A stretch of DNA of 64,000 bases. Source: Dermatemys mawii (taxonomy: Eukaryota > Chordata > Testudines > Dermatemydidae). Positions 36,301 through 51,300 of this stretch are shown here, one piece after another. Within the stretch, counting starts at the first letter, position 1. Each line of letters opens with the position of its first letter. A program made the translations under genes and the position numbers. The DNA lies in assembly GCA_007922305.1 (NCBI GenBank), contig ML677374.1, forward strand, positions 14,932,178-14,996,177, written 5' to 3'. Below the pieces are notes generated by a model. It saw only the letters and a program-made list of their open reading frames with translations. It made no database searches and was not told the DNA's origin.

Positions 36301-39300
36301 TCAAAAGTACAGGTTCTGATACACACTTTCTAATTTTAATAACGTAATACAGTTCTGTTATACTGAAAATACAAAGTTATAATTCTAAAAAGCTTGTAAG
36401 AACATACGAATGGCTGTACTGGGTCAGACCAAAGGTCCATCCAGCCCAGTATCCTGTCTAATGACAGTGGCCAATGCCAGGTGCCCCAGAGTGAGTGAAC
36501 CTATCAGGTAATTGTCAAGTGATCTCTCTCTCCTGCCACTCATCACCACCCTCTGACAAACAGAGGCTAGAGACACCATTCCTTACCCAGCCTGGCTAAT
36601 AGCCATTAATGGACTGAACCTCCATGAATTTATCCAGTTCTCTTTTAAACCCTGTTACATTCCTAGCCTTCACAACTTCCTCAGACAACGAGTTCCACAG
36701 GTTGACTGTGCGCTATGTGAAGAACTTCCTTTTATTTGTTTTAAACCTGCTGTCCATTAATTTCATTTGGTGGCCCCTAGTTCTTATATTATGGGAACAA
36801 CTGGAAGAGTTATAGTTCAGTATTTATTCAAACAAATGTTATTCAAAAATAGTCACCATTTAGTAGGAATTATAGCCAGCAGAGGATAAATACATACTTA
36901 TCAAGGGTGCTTACTGAACATCTTGGGAAATGCATACTGTACAAAGTTGTTTTGAACTACTCGTTTGTTTTACCTCTTCGTTAAGGAACTGTGTAAGGGA
37001 TTCTTCATGGGTTAGAGAGCATACTTCTTTTGTTTCATCATCTGGATCTTGTTGTTTCTGTTTCTTCCCTTTGCTAAGTCGCTGCTGTTCATCATCTTCC
37101 TAGAAGCAAGTTGTAAACAAAAGAGCATTTAAACAGGATTCATTTCTGGCTTATTCCACAGGAAGTTGAACTTGGTGGTCATCACATGAACTCCCTTAAT
37201 AAATCAAACTGCAGAGGGAAGGTAACGGGGAGGGATACTGATGGGAGAAAAACAAATATCACTTTTACAAGAGAAGGCGTCTACTTTAGCCCAATGACAG
37301 TTGTACCTCTCTCACTACTGGTGACTGATTCATGGATCCATAGTGAACTTTGTTCCAAAAGGAATTGCTACTTACTTCCCTTCTTATGTCAAGTACCATG
37401 AAACAGATAAAAACCCCAAACTGTTTAAGCTGGTTATCCTATGGAACTTCTAGCAACATGCCTGAATGGTCCCAACTCCATTAACAAAAGCATGGAAATC
37501 AGAACATACAAAATGACAAACACCAAGGGAATTGTGATCCTGATGCACACAAAATGCTCAGCATAAGAAAATTTAACCTTTCTTTCTAGTAGCACTTGAA
37601 CAAATAAAAAGGACTTTGTTGCATGGGCCAATCAAAATGTGCCATTCCAATTTCCTTTTACCCAGTCCTTGGACACTGGAGGTGACTTCCACGCTTAATC
37701 TCTAGCCACTCTTAAACGTTCATGTCCTGAGCTTGGCAGCACTGCCACACAACTATACCCGTATACTAGCATGCCAGTATTTATCTATCAGTTTTTCAGA
37801 AACTTAAACAGAACCTTTTAATAATTTCTGAGAAGGTGTAACTAGTACGTTTTACAAAGTATAGCCTAAATTAAGAGCCAAAATTATGTGTTCTCCTGTC
37901 CACAGATTGTTCATTTAATAACTATTATACCACACTAATTCAACAATGTCAAACTATAAATAAAATGAAGACACAAGAAACCTGATCCTTCTTTTTCAGT
38001 TCTTCAACTTGTCGTAGCTGTTCAGAGGTCAGAACGACTTCCATACGTTGCATGTCCCTCATCAACAAACGCTGAGACTCCAAGAACTGGTCATTGGCCT
38101 TCTGCCAAGTATGTTTCAACTGGTTATGCTGTTGTCTCTCTTGGTCTAACAGATGGCAGACTATTCAGGAAGCAAAAAGAGTTGTTAATTGGATTGTAAC
38201 GACTGACCATTTTACTTTTTCTCTAATCAGTCGTATGAATTAAAGTAACTGTTAGGATTTTGTGCAGAAAAAAATGTTCATCTGTGTTTAATAATTGAAA
38301 CATATGAGATTTTCTTAAGTCCCAAAAGTTGATAGGGTTAGTGCAGAGGTGGCCAAACTATGGCCCGCGGCCCGCATCTGGCTGACGGGACCATCCTGCT
38401 CGGCCCTACTGTCTCCCCTCCCCTACAGTTTCAGCTCTTCGTGCTGCCAGCGCTCTGGGATGCGGAGCTGTGAGCTCCTGACAGGCAGCATGGCTGCTAG
38501 TCCTGGTGCTCTGAGCAGCATGGTAAGGGGGCAGGGAGCAATTGGATAGGGAGTGGTGTACCGCAGGGCAGTTACGGGTAGGGGGTCCCGGGAGAGGATA
38601 GTCAGGGGACAAGGAACAGGGGAGAGGTGTATGGGTCAGAGGTTCTGAGGGGGGCAGTCAGGGGGCAGGAAGTGGGAGGAGGCAGTGGCCAGGCTGTTTA
38701 GTGGCACAGCCTTCTCTACCTGGCCCTTCATACAGTTTCAGAACCCCGATGTGGCCCTCAGGCTAAAAAGTTTGCCCACCCCTGGGATAAGGGCATGAGT
38801 TACAGACAATAATATTCTTAACTAGGACACATTATTTCAATGCCCAGAAGCTGAAGAATAATAGGAATTTATCATAAACAGAATTACAAGTGCAATTTGT
38901 TGTCTCAGTTCATTTATTTCAAAGGGAAGTTTGCCTCTTCGTACTCCTTTTTAGTGATATTACATGTGCAACTGGAAATGCCATGAGTACAAATGTGCAT
39001 ATAGGCATATATCCTCCTCTCCCATTACTCATGAAAGTCTGACATAAGAGTGTATGCTGATTAGAGCGGTGATCATGCCCTTTTGTGTTTCAACAATGCT
39101 TGGCATGCTGTGTTACTAGAAACACATATTACTATTACTAATAATTCTACCCAGCAATGCCAGAAAAATCAGGATAACAATGAGAGCAAAGGCTGAGACA
39201 CCATCAGATCCTAGTACAAGTTCAACACGTTCTTTGGTGAAAATCAGTGGATCACCCACTGCAAAATATATGTAACAGTCCTAGAATCACTTTTTGGGCA

Positions 39301-42300
39301 GAAACTTCTAGAGTCTTAGTGTTTAAAATATTTGGTCAGTAAGCCAGGACAAGAAACCAAGAGAAAAAGTTTTGTCTACATTGTCTTCCAAATCTTTAGT
39401 GAAGGCCCAAGTCAGACTTATTGCTGTTACGTCGTTACCTTCATGAAGTTCTTTCCGCAATTTCTCAGCATCTTCTTGCAAAACTGATTTCTGAGTATTC
39501 AAAACAGCCACATACATCTCTAAATCGGTTCTACTTGACTTCTCAGCTTCCAGGTAGTGGTTCAGTTCTTTAACCTGAGGAAGGTGAGTGAAAGGGGTTG
39601 AGGGGTCCATAAAAATTAGGGTAACAATTATACAGATTTCATTTTTGTTATACATTACTGTACTGACTGTTGTGATTATGTGTAGCTGATGAGCTCAACT
39701 TTATTTATAAATAACTGATAATCTCTTGTGTAAAGGACAATACATATTTAGATCATTATGTAAACTATTTCCTTATTTATGTTCAGAGTATGTACATATA
39801 TAGTTAGAGATTTGGCAGGCAGCACTGAACCATGGTGGCAACTTTGAGTATTATTATTACATGCTGACTATAGTGACTCCGGAGCGTCCCTCGTAAAATC
39901 ATGTATTGGGTCCGTGTATTTTGACATCCCAGCCAGTTAATTGATCTTTAAATAGCAAAAGTAAGCAGATCATTAACAGTTTAAATGCTTGCCAATAATA
40001 CTGCTTTGGCAGCCAGGAGTAGGAACATATTAAACTGATCTAAAATATCTTATGTGGAATTTACATTCATAATGCTAAGGGCCTAATGGCAGCTTGCCAA
40101 GAGCCAGAAGGCTACATGTGCATACAAGTATATATAAATGCTGTAATAAGAAATAAATGCATCCATATTAAAAAGCTTGTAGTTCTTTGCTACATATAGA
40201 CAATAGAAATTGAGTAAAACGGCAAAATCCTGCAGTTACACAGAAAAGGTAGCTGGAGGCCACCTTTCATAATCTTTCCGTTTGCATTTGGTCCCAAGAC
40301 TACGCACTGCCTATAGATGCAGTAGTAGTGGCAGAGTTACCATCTGGCAATAATTCTTCCAGAACAGCTGAAATTCCAAAGGGGACAAATTCTCTGAACG
40401 TATTTTGAAATAAAAATAATAATGGTTAAAAGATTTGAATAAAGAATCAAATTGTCAGACACATAGATGAGCATAATTTGTTGGGGAAGAGCCAACATAG
40501 TTTTTCTAAAGGGAAAGCATGTCTTACCAATCTACTAGAATTCTTTGAGGGGGTCAACAAGCATGTGGACAAGGAGGATATAGTGTATTTAGATTTTCAG
40601 AAAGCCTTTGACTAGGTTCCTCACAAGACGGTCTTAAGCAAAGTAAGCTGTCATGAGATAAGAGGGAAGGTCCTCTCATGGATTGGTAACTGGTTAAAAG
40701 ATAGGAAACAAAGGGTAGGGATAAATGATCAGTTTTCAGAATGGAGAGATAGTGATGTCCCCCAGGGGTCTGTACTAGGGGCCCAGTCCTATTCAACATA
40801 TTCATAAATGATCTGGAAAAACGGGGTAAACAGCAAATGGCAAAATTTGCAGATGATATAAAACTACTCAAGATAGTTAAGTCCCAAGCAGACTGCGCAG
40901 AGCTACAAAAGGTCTCACAAAACTGGGTGACTGAGCAACAAAATGGCAGGTGAAATTCAGTCTTGATAAATGCAAAGTAATGCACATTGGAAAACAAAAT
41001 GCCAACTATACATATAAAAATTGATGGGTTCTAAATTAGCTGTTATCATTCAACGAAGATCTTGATTCATTGTGGATAGTTCTCTGAAAACATCCACTCA
41101 ATGTGCAGTGGGAGCCACAAAAGTGAACAGAATGTTGGTAATCATAAAGAAAGGGATAGATAATAAGACAGAAAATATGATATCACCTCTATATAAAATC
41201 CATGGTACTTGAAAACTGCGTTCAGATGTGGTCATCCCATCTCAAAAAAGATACATTGGAACTGGAAAAGGTTCAGAAAAGGGCAACAAAAATGATTAGG
41301 GGGTATGGAACATCTCAGGGGTTTCCAGAAGGTTACTCTGATCCTCCACAACATTAAAGATAACATGACATGGAAGTCATGACAGATGACCAGAAGTACA
41401 GTCCCAAGATCACCTTCCTGCTTCAACATATCATAAATGTTGGGTCCACATTCTCCCACAATAGGATGCAAATAATTCCCACTGACTTTGATAAAGGTTA
41501 CTCATTCTGTGGGGTGGGAAACAGAACCACTGGAAGATTGACATGGGGAGGAGTGGAAAAGCAGAGGACAGAGACTGCTCTCATTGACTGACTCCTGCTT
41601 GAAAAGCATACAAATTTGGGGAAACAGTTGTGTGAGCTCCCAGATAGATTTGAGGGACTTCAACAGGCTAAAAAACCAAAGCCAAACCATCAATCATTCT
41701 ATACAGTCTGCCAAGGCTCACGCCAACCTTGCGTCTAAATAAAATACTTTGGACCTTATGAACAAAAGAAATTCTTCAAACTGAAACTAAAACTTCAACA
41801 TCTTTGTAAAGCAGGTAAGCAGAGGCAAGGGATCAAAGAGTCAGAAAAGTATGTCTGGCAAGGACTTACTTGCTAGGCAAGACAAACTGCAAACCTTCCT
41901 GATGGTGTAAGAAGGATGACTGAAACATCCAATATGAGAACTTTAGATAGATGAAATGACGGAGCTGAACAACAGCATTAAAGATCTAAGTCAACTTTAA
42001 TGGCGTCAACTATCCTCTCTTTTGGTGGAAAATACTTTACATAATGAAGCCTATCATAAAAAAAACAGTTACAAGTTTTACAAAATTCAGGCTCATGTAC
42101 CTGCTTTGTGGGTAACCCACTGGGAGACAGACCCGATTCCTGTAACACTGATGGAGCTGCTACCAAAATTGCTTTATCCTCAATAATGTAGATGATCAAT
42201 TGTGTTTAGACAGAAGCTACTAAATACTTGTAAGAGAACAGGATGAAAAGAGTAACTCCAGATGCTACTATCATAATCTTTATGAAGAAAGTCCTGACTA

Positions 42301-45300
42301 CTCTGGAAAACAAGAATTTATGAGAGAGAGAGGAATGGATTCACATTTTCCCTGACTTCAGTCTAGCAACGCAAATGAAGACTGAAGCCCTAAGGGAAAA
42401 AAGCAGAATTTTACTCTCTGACAAAATCTGGGTATTCAAAAAACAAAAATTATTTTCTGGATAAGAAGCCTGTAAACTGGAAAAAAAATCTGCAAGGCAC
42501 ATGAGGAAGAGAAACACAAATCACTGATGAGTATGGTCTGCCAGTCAGACTGGTGTGCTTTATCCCCCTCTTCAAGAAAAAAAAAAAGATGTATATTTTT
42601 CTGTATGAGAGGGACATCTTTTAGCCTTTTAAATGAATATATATTGTAAGTTTGCAAGGCAGGCTAATACTTTACTTACCTTTCTTGTAGCTCCTGAATA
42701 CTCTGGATCTTTTGGGAATTTCAGTATATTTGGTTTCTAAGATGGAAAAACAGATGCTTCAATTGCCACCTTCCCCTCCCCATCAACAGTAGACAAAATG
42801 CAGCTAATCTGTGGCAATATAGTGCTCATTTCTTTATTGCCTTTGGTTGGGGTTTTTTGGTTTGGTTTTGTTTTTTAAACAAAGCTGGGTTAAAAACGTC
42901 TTCTAGCCTAATGGATGGACAAACATTTTGGATAAGTAAGACTTAGAAAAACTGCTAGAAGTTGCTGTGAAGAGATCAATGTAAGATGGAAAAAAATATT
43001 CTGCAGATAATGCCTTAGTTTTATACATAGGATAAGATAGTAAATCTAGCAAAAGGGGATGCCCCAGTTCTAGAAGATTAAAAATGCTGCTGATTACAAA
43101 ACTTCCTTTGTGGCTTTAAATGGCCTATAATGTAGCAACATCTAATTGCTTGAGAGGACAGACTATATCTACCTATATGGAGTTTTACTACTGATATTTC
43201 TGATAATCTAAACTACGTGAGCTCAGGTATAAGCATGAATAATTTTTACACGTTACAGAGCCTCAAAATAGAAATACATCTTAATACATATAGTTTAGAA
43301 TATTTTATTTGCAAGACAAGGGTAAACACTTAAATTGCATGTTTCCCAATTCACATTACATCTTCATTTGTGTATGAGTTGTCTGTACCAATAAAACTGC
43401 CATAATGCAAGATGCACATTCTCTCGGCAGATATAGATTAAAATAGCTTGACTTTCATCTCACCTTTGAAGCTTCCAATTCTTTTATCTTTTCTTCAGCT
43501 TCCGTTAGTTTTTCCTTTAAAGCTGCAATCTCTTTCTCCATAGGCATCACAACTGAACGAAGCTTCTCAGCATCCTCTTGGGCCTGAAATCCATTGGTAA
43601 TGTGTTAATGCAACATATTACTTTGCAATTAAAACAAAGTCTTCTTCCACAAGAGAAATGAACAAAATCGATATGCCAAAAAATCAAAACTTACTTTTGC
43701 TTATAATACTTGTTATATTACTATATCTGTGGCTAGTCCCAAGTGGTTTCTAGGACAAAATAAAATTCATCCCATTCGTTGAAAGCAATGGATGAACTTG
43801 GCTTTCACAAGAGAAAGCTAGTACATCTTTCCCCTTCCTAACTAGAACGATTATGAGTTTTAAAATATGTACATAGAGTTAGCCTGTATTTAAAAAGCAT
43901 AGCCTTTTCACCAAGATGATGCTAAGTAGAATACGGAGAGAAAGAGACAGAGATCATGCAATTGCAACACAAAGTTAGTTACTGACTATTGGCTTACGGA
44001 CTCTTAAAGTTCAAAAGGCAGAGGTAACATACAATGACACTGTACAACTGTTTCATGGGCTTTGGGAGACTACTTTTAGATTTAAAGAATTATCGATAAA
44101 GCATCAAGCAATTTTCAGTATTACCATACTACATATTTCAAACTGTATAAACAAAGCTGTCAAAAACATGGCTTTTTTTCAGTTAGTGCTGAAAAAATTA
44201 AAAAATTGGATGAGAGAATGAGAAGAGTCATGAGAGAAAGCAGGAAGAATAGGTAAGAGAGAGCCAGGTTAAAAAATAGTAAGTTAAAGTAAGACAATGT
44301 AGTAAGTACTCAAATTCAGAAGTATGTAGGTTGGAAGCTGGCCTTGATATCTCAACATCTTATGTGCCCTGACATTCTTTCACGTGTGTACTGGAGCCTT
44401 TTCACATTACAAAGTGACTGCTCCAGCAGAAACAGAAGCAATTATTCAATGGAATTCTTCAGACTCAAAAATTCTTAAGTAACAATATAGAGTTATTGTT
44501 TAAGCTACAAAAAAGGAAAAAAATGTAGATGCACATTTATTTTTGGTTTCTGTTTATGAATTGGAGGGGTGGAATCTCATTTTTTTTTCTCGCTTCTGTT
44601 GGAGGAGGTTGGCATAAGGATAAATGAGAACTGCAATTCAAAAGAAAAGCTTCAGAGAGAACATTTCTTGTAGCAGTAGATGTTACCAGCCAAGGCAGCA
44701 CTAGCACTGACCAAATTCCTGTTTTCTGGTCAATTTTCTGACGAACATTTGTTTTGAACACAACTTCTAGTTATGAAGATAGCTAATGAAATATCCTATT
44801 TGTTTTAAAATATGTTTTGGCATATTCTCTTATGAAAGAAGATTCCAATTTCTTCATGCTTTGCTCATTTCTCATGCACCTTGCCACTGCCATTTCTGCC
44901 TGTCTAAACAGACTAAAACAAAAAATCTGTAAGAATGAGAAACCACCTCCACAAAGCATAGTAAACTGCTTACAAAGAGGAACTGGCAATGTGTAATAGA
45001 TATGGCTCACTGACACAAAACAGTCAGCCTCGCAATAAGTTCTTCAAATACCAGGAGCAGGAGTTAAAACTTCAAAGCTGCTTTGCTGAATATTTCTCTC
45101 AATTGTACTGTTCAGTGGATCTGAAACCCCCATAGCTGTGCACTACAGCAGTAAGGCTGGCAGTGAATGACAGATGTGGTTTTACCCCCAATCTGCAAGT
45201 AGGCCAAAGAGCGTATTGTAATGGATCTGTGGACCTCAGCATGAAGAAGAAACTGCCTCTCTAGAAGAAACCTTCAAATTAATTACGCACAAAGCCAAGT

Positions 45301-48300
45301 TCAGAAAACATACAAAACCTAAAAAACTCACTAAGCTTTCAGTTATTTGCACATTCTGTTTTTACCATCTACTCTCTTCCCTCGAAGGGAAAAAAAATAA
45401 TGACCACACCACCACCAAGAAGAGTTAGTAAATGCTTACAGTACATTTCATGGATTACGTGTTTTAATGATTTTTATGGCCAAATTAAGCAGTAAGATTC
45501 ACCTGTGATGAAATCCAAACAAGAGAGCCAAACAATTCAAATTCTCACTAACAAATATGCCATTGTGCTTTCACCCCTTCACTATCCATTTCCCCAACCA
45601 CTACAGTGTAAACTGGACGATGTTATACTTATTTTTAACTTCCTGTTTTGTTTCAGTTTTTAATATTATGCATATTCTGTAATTTATGCTGGGGGGTGGG
45701 CCTACTTAGAACCCTGGCAAGATTATTTTTTTTGTTGGTTGCAAGATATAAAGAACCTGTTTCAGAAGGACGAGGGGGCGAGAAGTCCAGGCTTGTCATT
45801 TATAAAGGCATTTGTCCCGAGAATGGAACTCACGAACTCAGTGGATGAATGTACCCTACTCCCGCTCCTCTGCAAGATGGAAGATAAAGTGTTGTTTTGC
45901 AAGCGGAGCCAGACATGTAAAGTATCAAATATCTGAGGCAAAGTGACAAAGGAAATTACGGGTGCCTCCTTTGGGGGTTACAGGCCTTGTGCTAGCGTTG
46001 AATGAACATTCAGTTCCTGCATTCACATGTGATTCATCCAGTCTCTTTTTCCAGGCCAGCCATTTCCTCCTTTATTCCTAAAAGCAGTCCACTTCCCCTT
46101 ATTTTTGGTTTAAGCATTTATTAAAACTCTTAGTAAAAAAACCTGAAACTTCTATGATGAGGAATAAAAAGTTTTCTTTTGTCTAGTGCAGCTAAAACAC
46201 CCAGATTAAGCCATGTCATTGGGTCCATTTACAAGCTTTTCCTTCAGGTTCAACTGAGTTTGGAGATCTTTTAAAAAGGATCACCAAGAGACTCAGTTTC
46301 CATTTTAGGATAATTGTTCATATTTGTTTTCATTTTTTTTTTTAAACAAAGCCAAGTTTACAAATGTTGTAATATTTACCTACTATCCTAGGAGCTCTGG
46401 ATAAGAACTGGCTGGTAGTGAGGCCACTTCCTAGTTTAGAGTAGCTGCTGTGCAACAACCTGAGTAACCCGCAAGCTCAAACTATGTTAATACAAAGCAT
46501 AATTGCAGCAGAAAGGTTTTTTTGCATTATGAACAATTTGTTGGATCCTCCTTTTTGTATTTGTAAGGGAATTTTCTTGAGAACATTGGTGTTTATGGCA
46601 ATTTGTTAATTTACTTGTGCAACAAGTTGTGGAACTAAATCTTTTCAATTATAAGCTCTGCAGGGCAGGGACTGTCTCCTTATTTTGTTTGTACAACTCA
46701 GCATGCAGGCAGTCCAATCCTGCTTGGGGACTTTGGGTACTACCATAATAAGGGTATAATACTAAAGAAGCTATTACGTAGCAGTTAGCTACGGTTTCTG
46801 CTCAACAGCAATGGAACCAAAAAACCAAGCAGACCAGCTGTCTGGGCCTTCACTACTTTCTAATTTTTTTTTTCCAATTTTTGAATGACATGCAGATATA
46901 CAAGTCAGATCTGTCAGCCCACATTTATTCAATTCCTTCTTGAATTTTATGAAAGATTTTTATGGAAACCCTCGACTCATTTGAGATTCAGATGGCTTCC
47001 TTCTAAAGGACTGTTTCAACTAAATTTTTCATTTAATTTGCTAATAGCTCAGGGTTCTTATTTAACCAATCCTGACGCCTGACATCTTAAACTACAAAGA
47101 TTTTTTTTTTTAACAGAGAGAATCTAGACAAAACAGGATATTTTTATACTCAAGACCTGTTATTCAAAACAAAAAAAGAAGTGTCCACATTTAAGGCAGC
47201 CTTAGTGATTACAGGAAGGAAAAAAAATGCATTCAACCAAAACAAGTAAGATTTTAATGACTAGCATGGGCAATTTTCAGGCTTCAGAAAATTTCAGAGC
47301 ACGATAACATTTACAGTGCCAATCTCTCACCATAATATAGCAGCAATAGGGCAAAGATGCCATTTTTCCTCATCTCTGCTTGCTTTAAACACAAAACTGC
47401 TATCAATGGAGGGAAACATCACAATCGGATTCTCACCGTCATTCAAAGTAAGGATAAAGTGGCAGATTTCCTGTTATGCAAATCTTATGTATTTGATTTA
47501 GAAAAGAGTCACTATTACGACTGGCAATGCTATTTAAAGCAAGATTAATCTAATCTTTAAAATACACCTTGAACTCTGGCACCTTTGGTCACTCCCAGCA
47601 GAAGTTTATATAATATATTTCAAGATTCTAAATCATGGATATATGACAAAGACTAAATCCATTTATTATCCGAAACAATATATTTGAAAAAAAGGAAACA
47701 GTTCCTACTTTCCTTATCGGACTACAGTTTTTTTTTGTGAAAGTTTCCGCAGAATCTAATGTAAGGACCCCCTCAAATCTTAAAATTCCCCAAGCAGATT
47801 TCCAGTAGTCCTAGTTACAAGTTCAGGGTTAAGAATAAAATAGTAATACTTTGCATGTACAACTGCAGAATCAGGTTTTATTGATTTCAATGGGAACAAG
47901 TAAGTAAGGGTTTGTAGGACTAAGCCTTACTACTCTTTCTAAAGTACATCTAATTACTCTGAAAGAGTAGAAACATTTTCATTAACAGAGGTTTACCACC
48001 TCACTTTACATTTAGAAATTTATTTCAGCATACCTTTTTCATTTCATTTTCTAGATTTTCCTCTTCTTGACCTTCAGATAGCCGCCTTCTCAACTCTGAT
48101 ATTTCCCTTTCAACGTTTTCCCGGTATTGGCCCCACTGAGCTCGCTCTTGCTCCAGCCTGTGATGAAACTGGAGCTCATAGTCACGAATAGTTTCTATAA
48201 AGCAATGTCACAGAAACTTTCATTATCAGTCTAAGTGTAAGACTACAAATTATGTAGTTCCAAAGAAAGTCTCTATCTTACATTCAGAATTTAGAATGTT

Positions 48301-51300
48301 TGTGCAAAGCTTGCTGTTTGCATTGTGCAATCCTTTCAATTCTATGTGACATTCAAGGCTATATCTTTTTCATTTTGTGTCTTCTCCCTGTTCCCCAGCA
48401 TCCTGTATTACAGATACAACCGTTCTGGCTGAGGACTGTCTGAAACTCTACTTATAGGAATATTAAATTATTCTTAATTGGCCAAGAGAATCACTATGGA
48501 ATGATTCAATTATTCCCTTCCCACCCCAAGAGGCTGAGTACACTGTCTTTTCAGTACTGCAACCTCATGAAGAGCAGGGAGATCTAGAAATAAGCTACAT
48601 CTTGTACATGTATCTTGAGATATGTCACGTTATAGACTTGACCTTGTCCTCAGAGTGTGTTAGATTCCATTCCCGGAAATGTTTACAGGGACATAAAAAC
48701 ATGAATCAACAGAACTTCTGAATCTTTGCAGATCATGCAGAATTCTGCTAGTGAAAAAAAAAATAATCCAGTAAAACTATAGAATTTTTACCACTATTTA
48801 AACAAGTCTACTGGCAACTTTCTATGACCCTAAAATTTAATATATAAAATTCAGGATTTTATTTTTGGCTTTGTCCATATTTTCAAAGTAAAGAGTCCAT
48901 ATTTTTAAAGAATCTCTATTCCGAGAAAAAAAAAGTCAGATGATCTTCTAAAACAAAATTATCACATAGATATATCTTGTAAAAAATTTCTTTATTTTAA
49001 AATAATTATTTAAGGGCCTCTAAATTGGGCACAAGCAATCCAAGACAACAACAGTAGTATTCAGGGTGCCCTACGATTATGCTATATGCTTCTGTAGACT
49101 GCATTGGAGACCTGTCAGACCTTTTAGTTGATCACATTGAACAAAGAACTAATCACAACTGCAATGAACTGTACTTTCTCAAGAAAGCTAGGAGTAACTC
49201 AACAGATCCAAGGGAACTAAAATTTAGTCTCAATTAACATCATTAATTTAAATAGCCTCCTATCTTCATGCCAAGAGCCATGTTGCTCAAATATGCTATT
49301 TCTATTTTGATTTACAAAATTTACCCACAGTAATCTAAACACTACGCAAATAACCAAAATCCCCTTAAAAAAAACTGAATAACTTCCACTTCCCCAAAAC
49401 ACAGAAAAAACTAAACCTTCTCAGGTAACTCTGCTTGTCTATTTAGACTGTAAATTATTCAAGGCAGGTAAGATCTGTATGTATGGCACAATGGAGCCTT
49501 GTTCTTGGTTGGGGACTCTAGGGTCTTCTATAATAGTCTAGTTCAGTGGCTGTCAACCTTTCCAGACTATTGTACCCCTTTCAAGAGTCTGATGTGTCTT
49601 GAGAACCCCAGTTTGACTTCACTTGAAAACTACTTTCTTACAAAATCAGACATAAAAATACAGTTTGACACTTGTGCCTGTGTTTCACTTGTAAGCCTTG
49701 TCTAAACCCTGAGCCCCACCGCCCAGGATTGAAGTACGTAACTTAGCTTCTCAGGGCCCCTTGCGGGGTGGGGCCCAAGGCAACTGCCCTGCTTGCTACC
49801 CCCTAACACTGGTCTTGCATTTGCAACCCGCCTAAACCCGCTGCAATCCCCAGGGTAAGAAATACTGACCTAGATGAGTTGAATACCCCCGGAAGACCTC
49901 TGAATACCTTCAGGGGTACGTGTACCCATGGCTGAGAACCAGTGTTATTGGTATATTACGTTTTGTTAACTGTGACATGGTGCATCAGACCCTCCCTGCT
50001 CCCTACAGCAGGCATCGAAGCCCTGACACACACTGCTCAAGCAAAATCCACTCAGACCATGCTACCAACAAGAAAGTCCTCCATGGGTTTGCAGGAAATA
50101 CTGTTCAACCAAGAGCCAGCAGTCCAGTTAAGAAGGCTTGCTTACTTGTCATCAGTGGCAGAACTGGGGAAGACTGGAAGAGACAAAGAGCTCCTCAGTG
50201 TTAACCCTGTCGGGGCCCTGCCTTCAAGCGCTACAACATAGTGCTTGCATGTGAGGTTTTCTTTCTTTAATTACAGGCATAGACAGCCAAATCCTGAGTT
50301 TGTTATTTCACTCTGAAATATCTACAGCCAACAGGTGAGACAGACAACTGTGATCACTTTGTGTACTCCTAGCAAAAATAGTTATCGCAATAGCGGTTAT
50401 GTCCTTAATTAGAGTCTGTATGTTCCTCCTTACAGGTAGTTTGTATCAAGAGTAAATCAGTGGGTGTGCAGCATGTTAGAATGTGACCTATATAGAATCC
50501 TAGAATATCAGGGTTGGAAGAGACCTCAGGAGATGTATAGTCCAACCCCCTGCTCAAAGCAGAACCAACCCCAACTAAATCATATATGAACTATTCTATA
50601 TTGTTGCAGGAGAAGAAAGAAAGTATGACGACATATTTAGCCACAAGACATGGGAAGAGCCAATGTGATGACAATGGAGGGACATTTAAAAGTTTAGCGA
50701 ACACAATTTTGCTGGTCAAAGCAAAAAATCAAGTCATCCTGAAGTTGCTGTCGGACTAACCAGGCCATATATATCATTACTTATCTTTGTGAAGGAGGAA
50801 TGGCTATAATCTCAGTCTCTGAAGAATGGTCTGTACATGATAAGAATTTCCCAGTCCATACTGCAAGAGTCCATATTGCAGTATTAAGTGAAAAAAGAAC
50901 CAAGCTGCCTTTGACAATGTTGGAATTGGTCAGCTAAAGACTGAAATCACCATTCTGCTAAATGTAACTTCCAAGGCACAAACTGCACATTCTGTACAGC
51001 AGTCGTTCTCAGCCTTTTTCAGACTATTGTTCTTCTTTCAAAAGTCTGATTTGTCTTGCGAGCCCAAAGTTTCATGTCACTTGAAAACTACTCGCTTACA
51101 AAAATCAGACATAATATCACAGCATACTATTACTGAAAAATGTGTACTCTCTCATTTTTACCATATAATTATAAAATAAATCAATTGGAATATACTGTAC
51201 TTACACTTCAATGTGATACTTGAGCCTCTGTTTCACTTGTGAGCCTTGTCTGGAGCTCAAGCCCTACTGCTTGGGGCTGAAGCATGTCACTTAGCTTCAA

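Noticed and set aside
40554..40997. 147-codon open frame on the - strand
   Set aside because: It is the opposite-strand shadow of the decayed LINE reverse transcriptase, which reads on the + strand.
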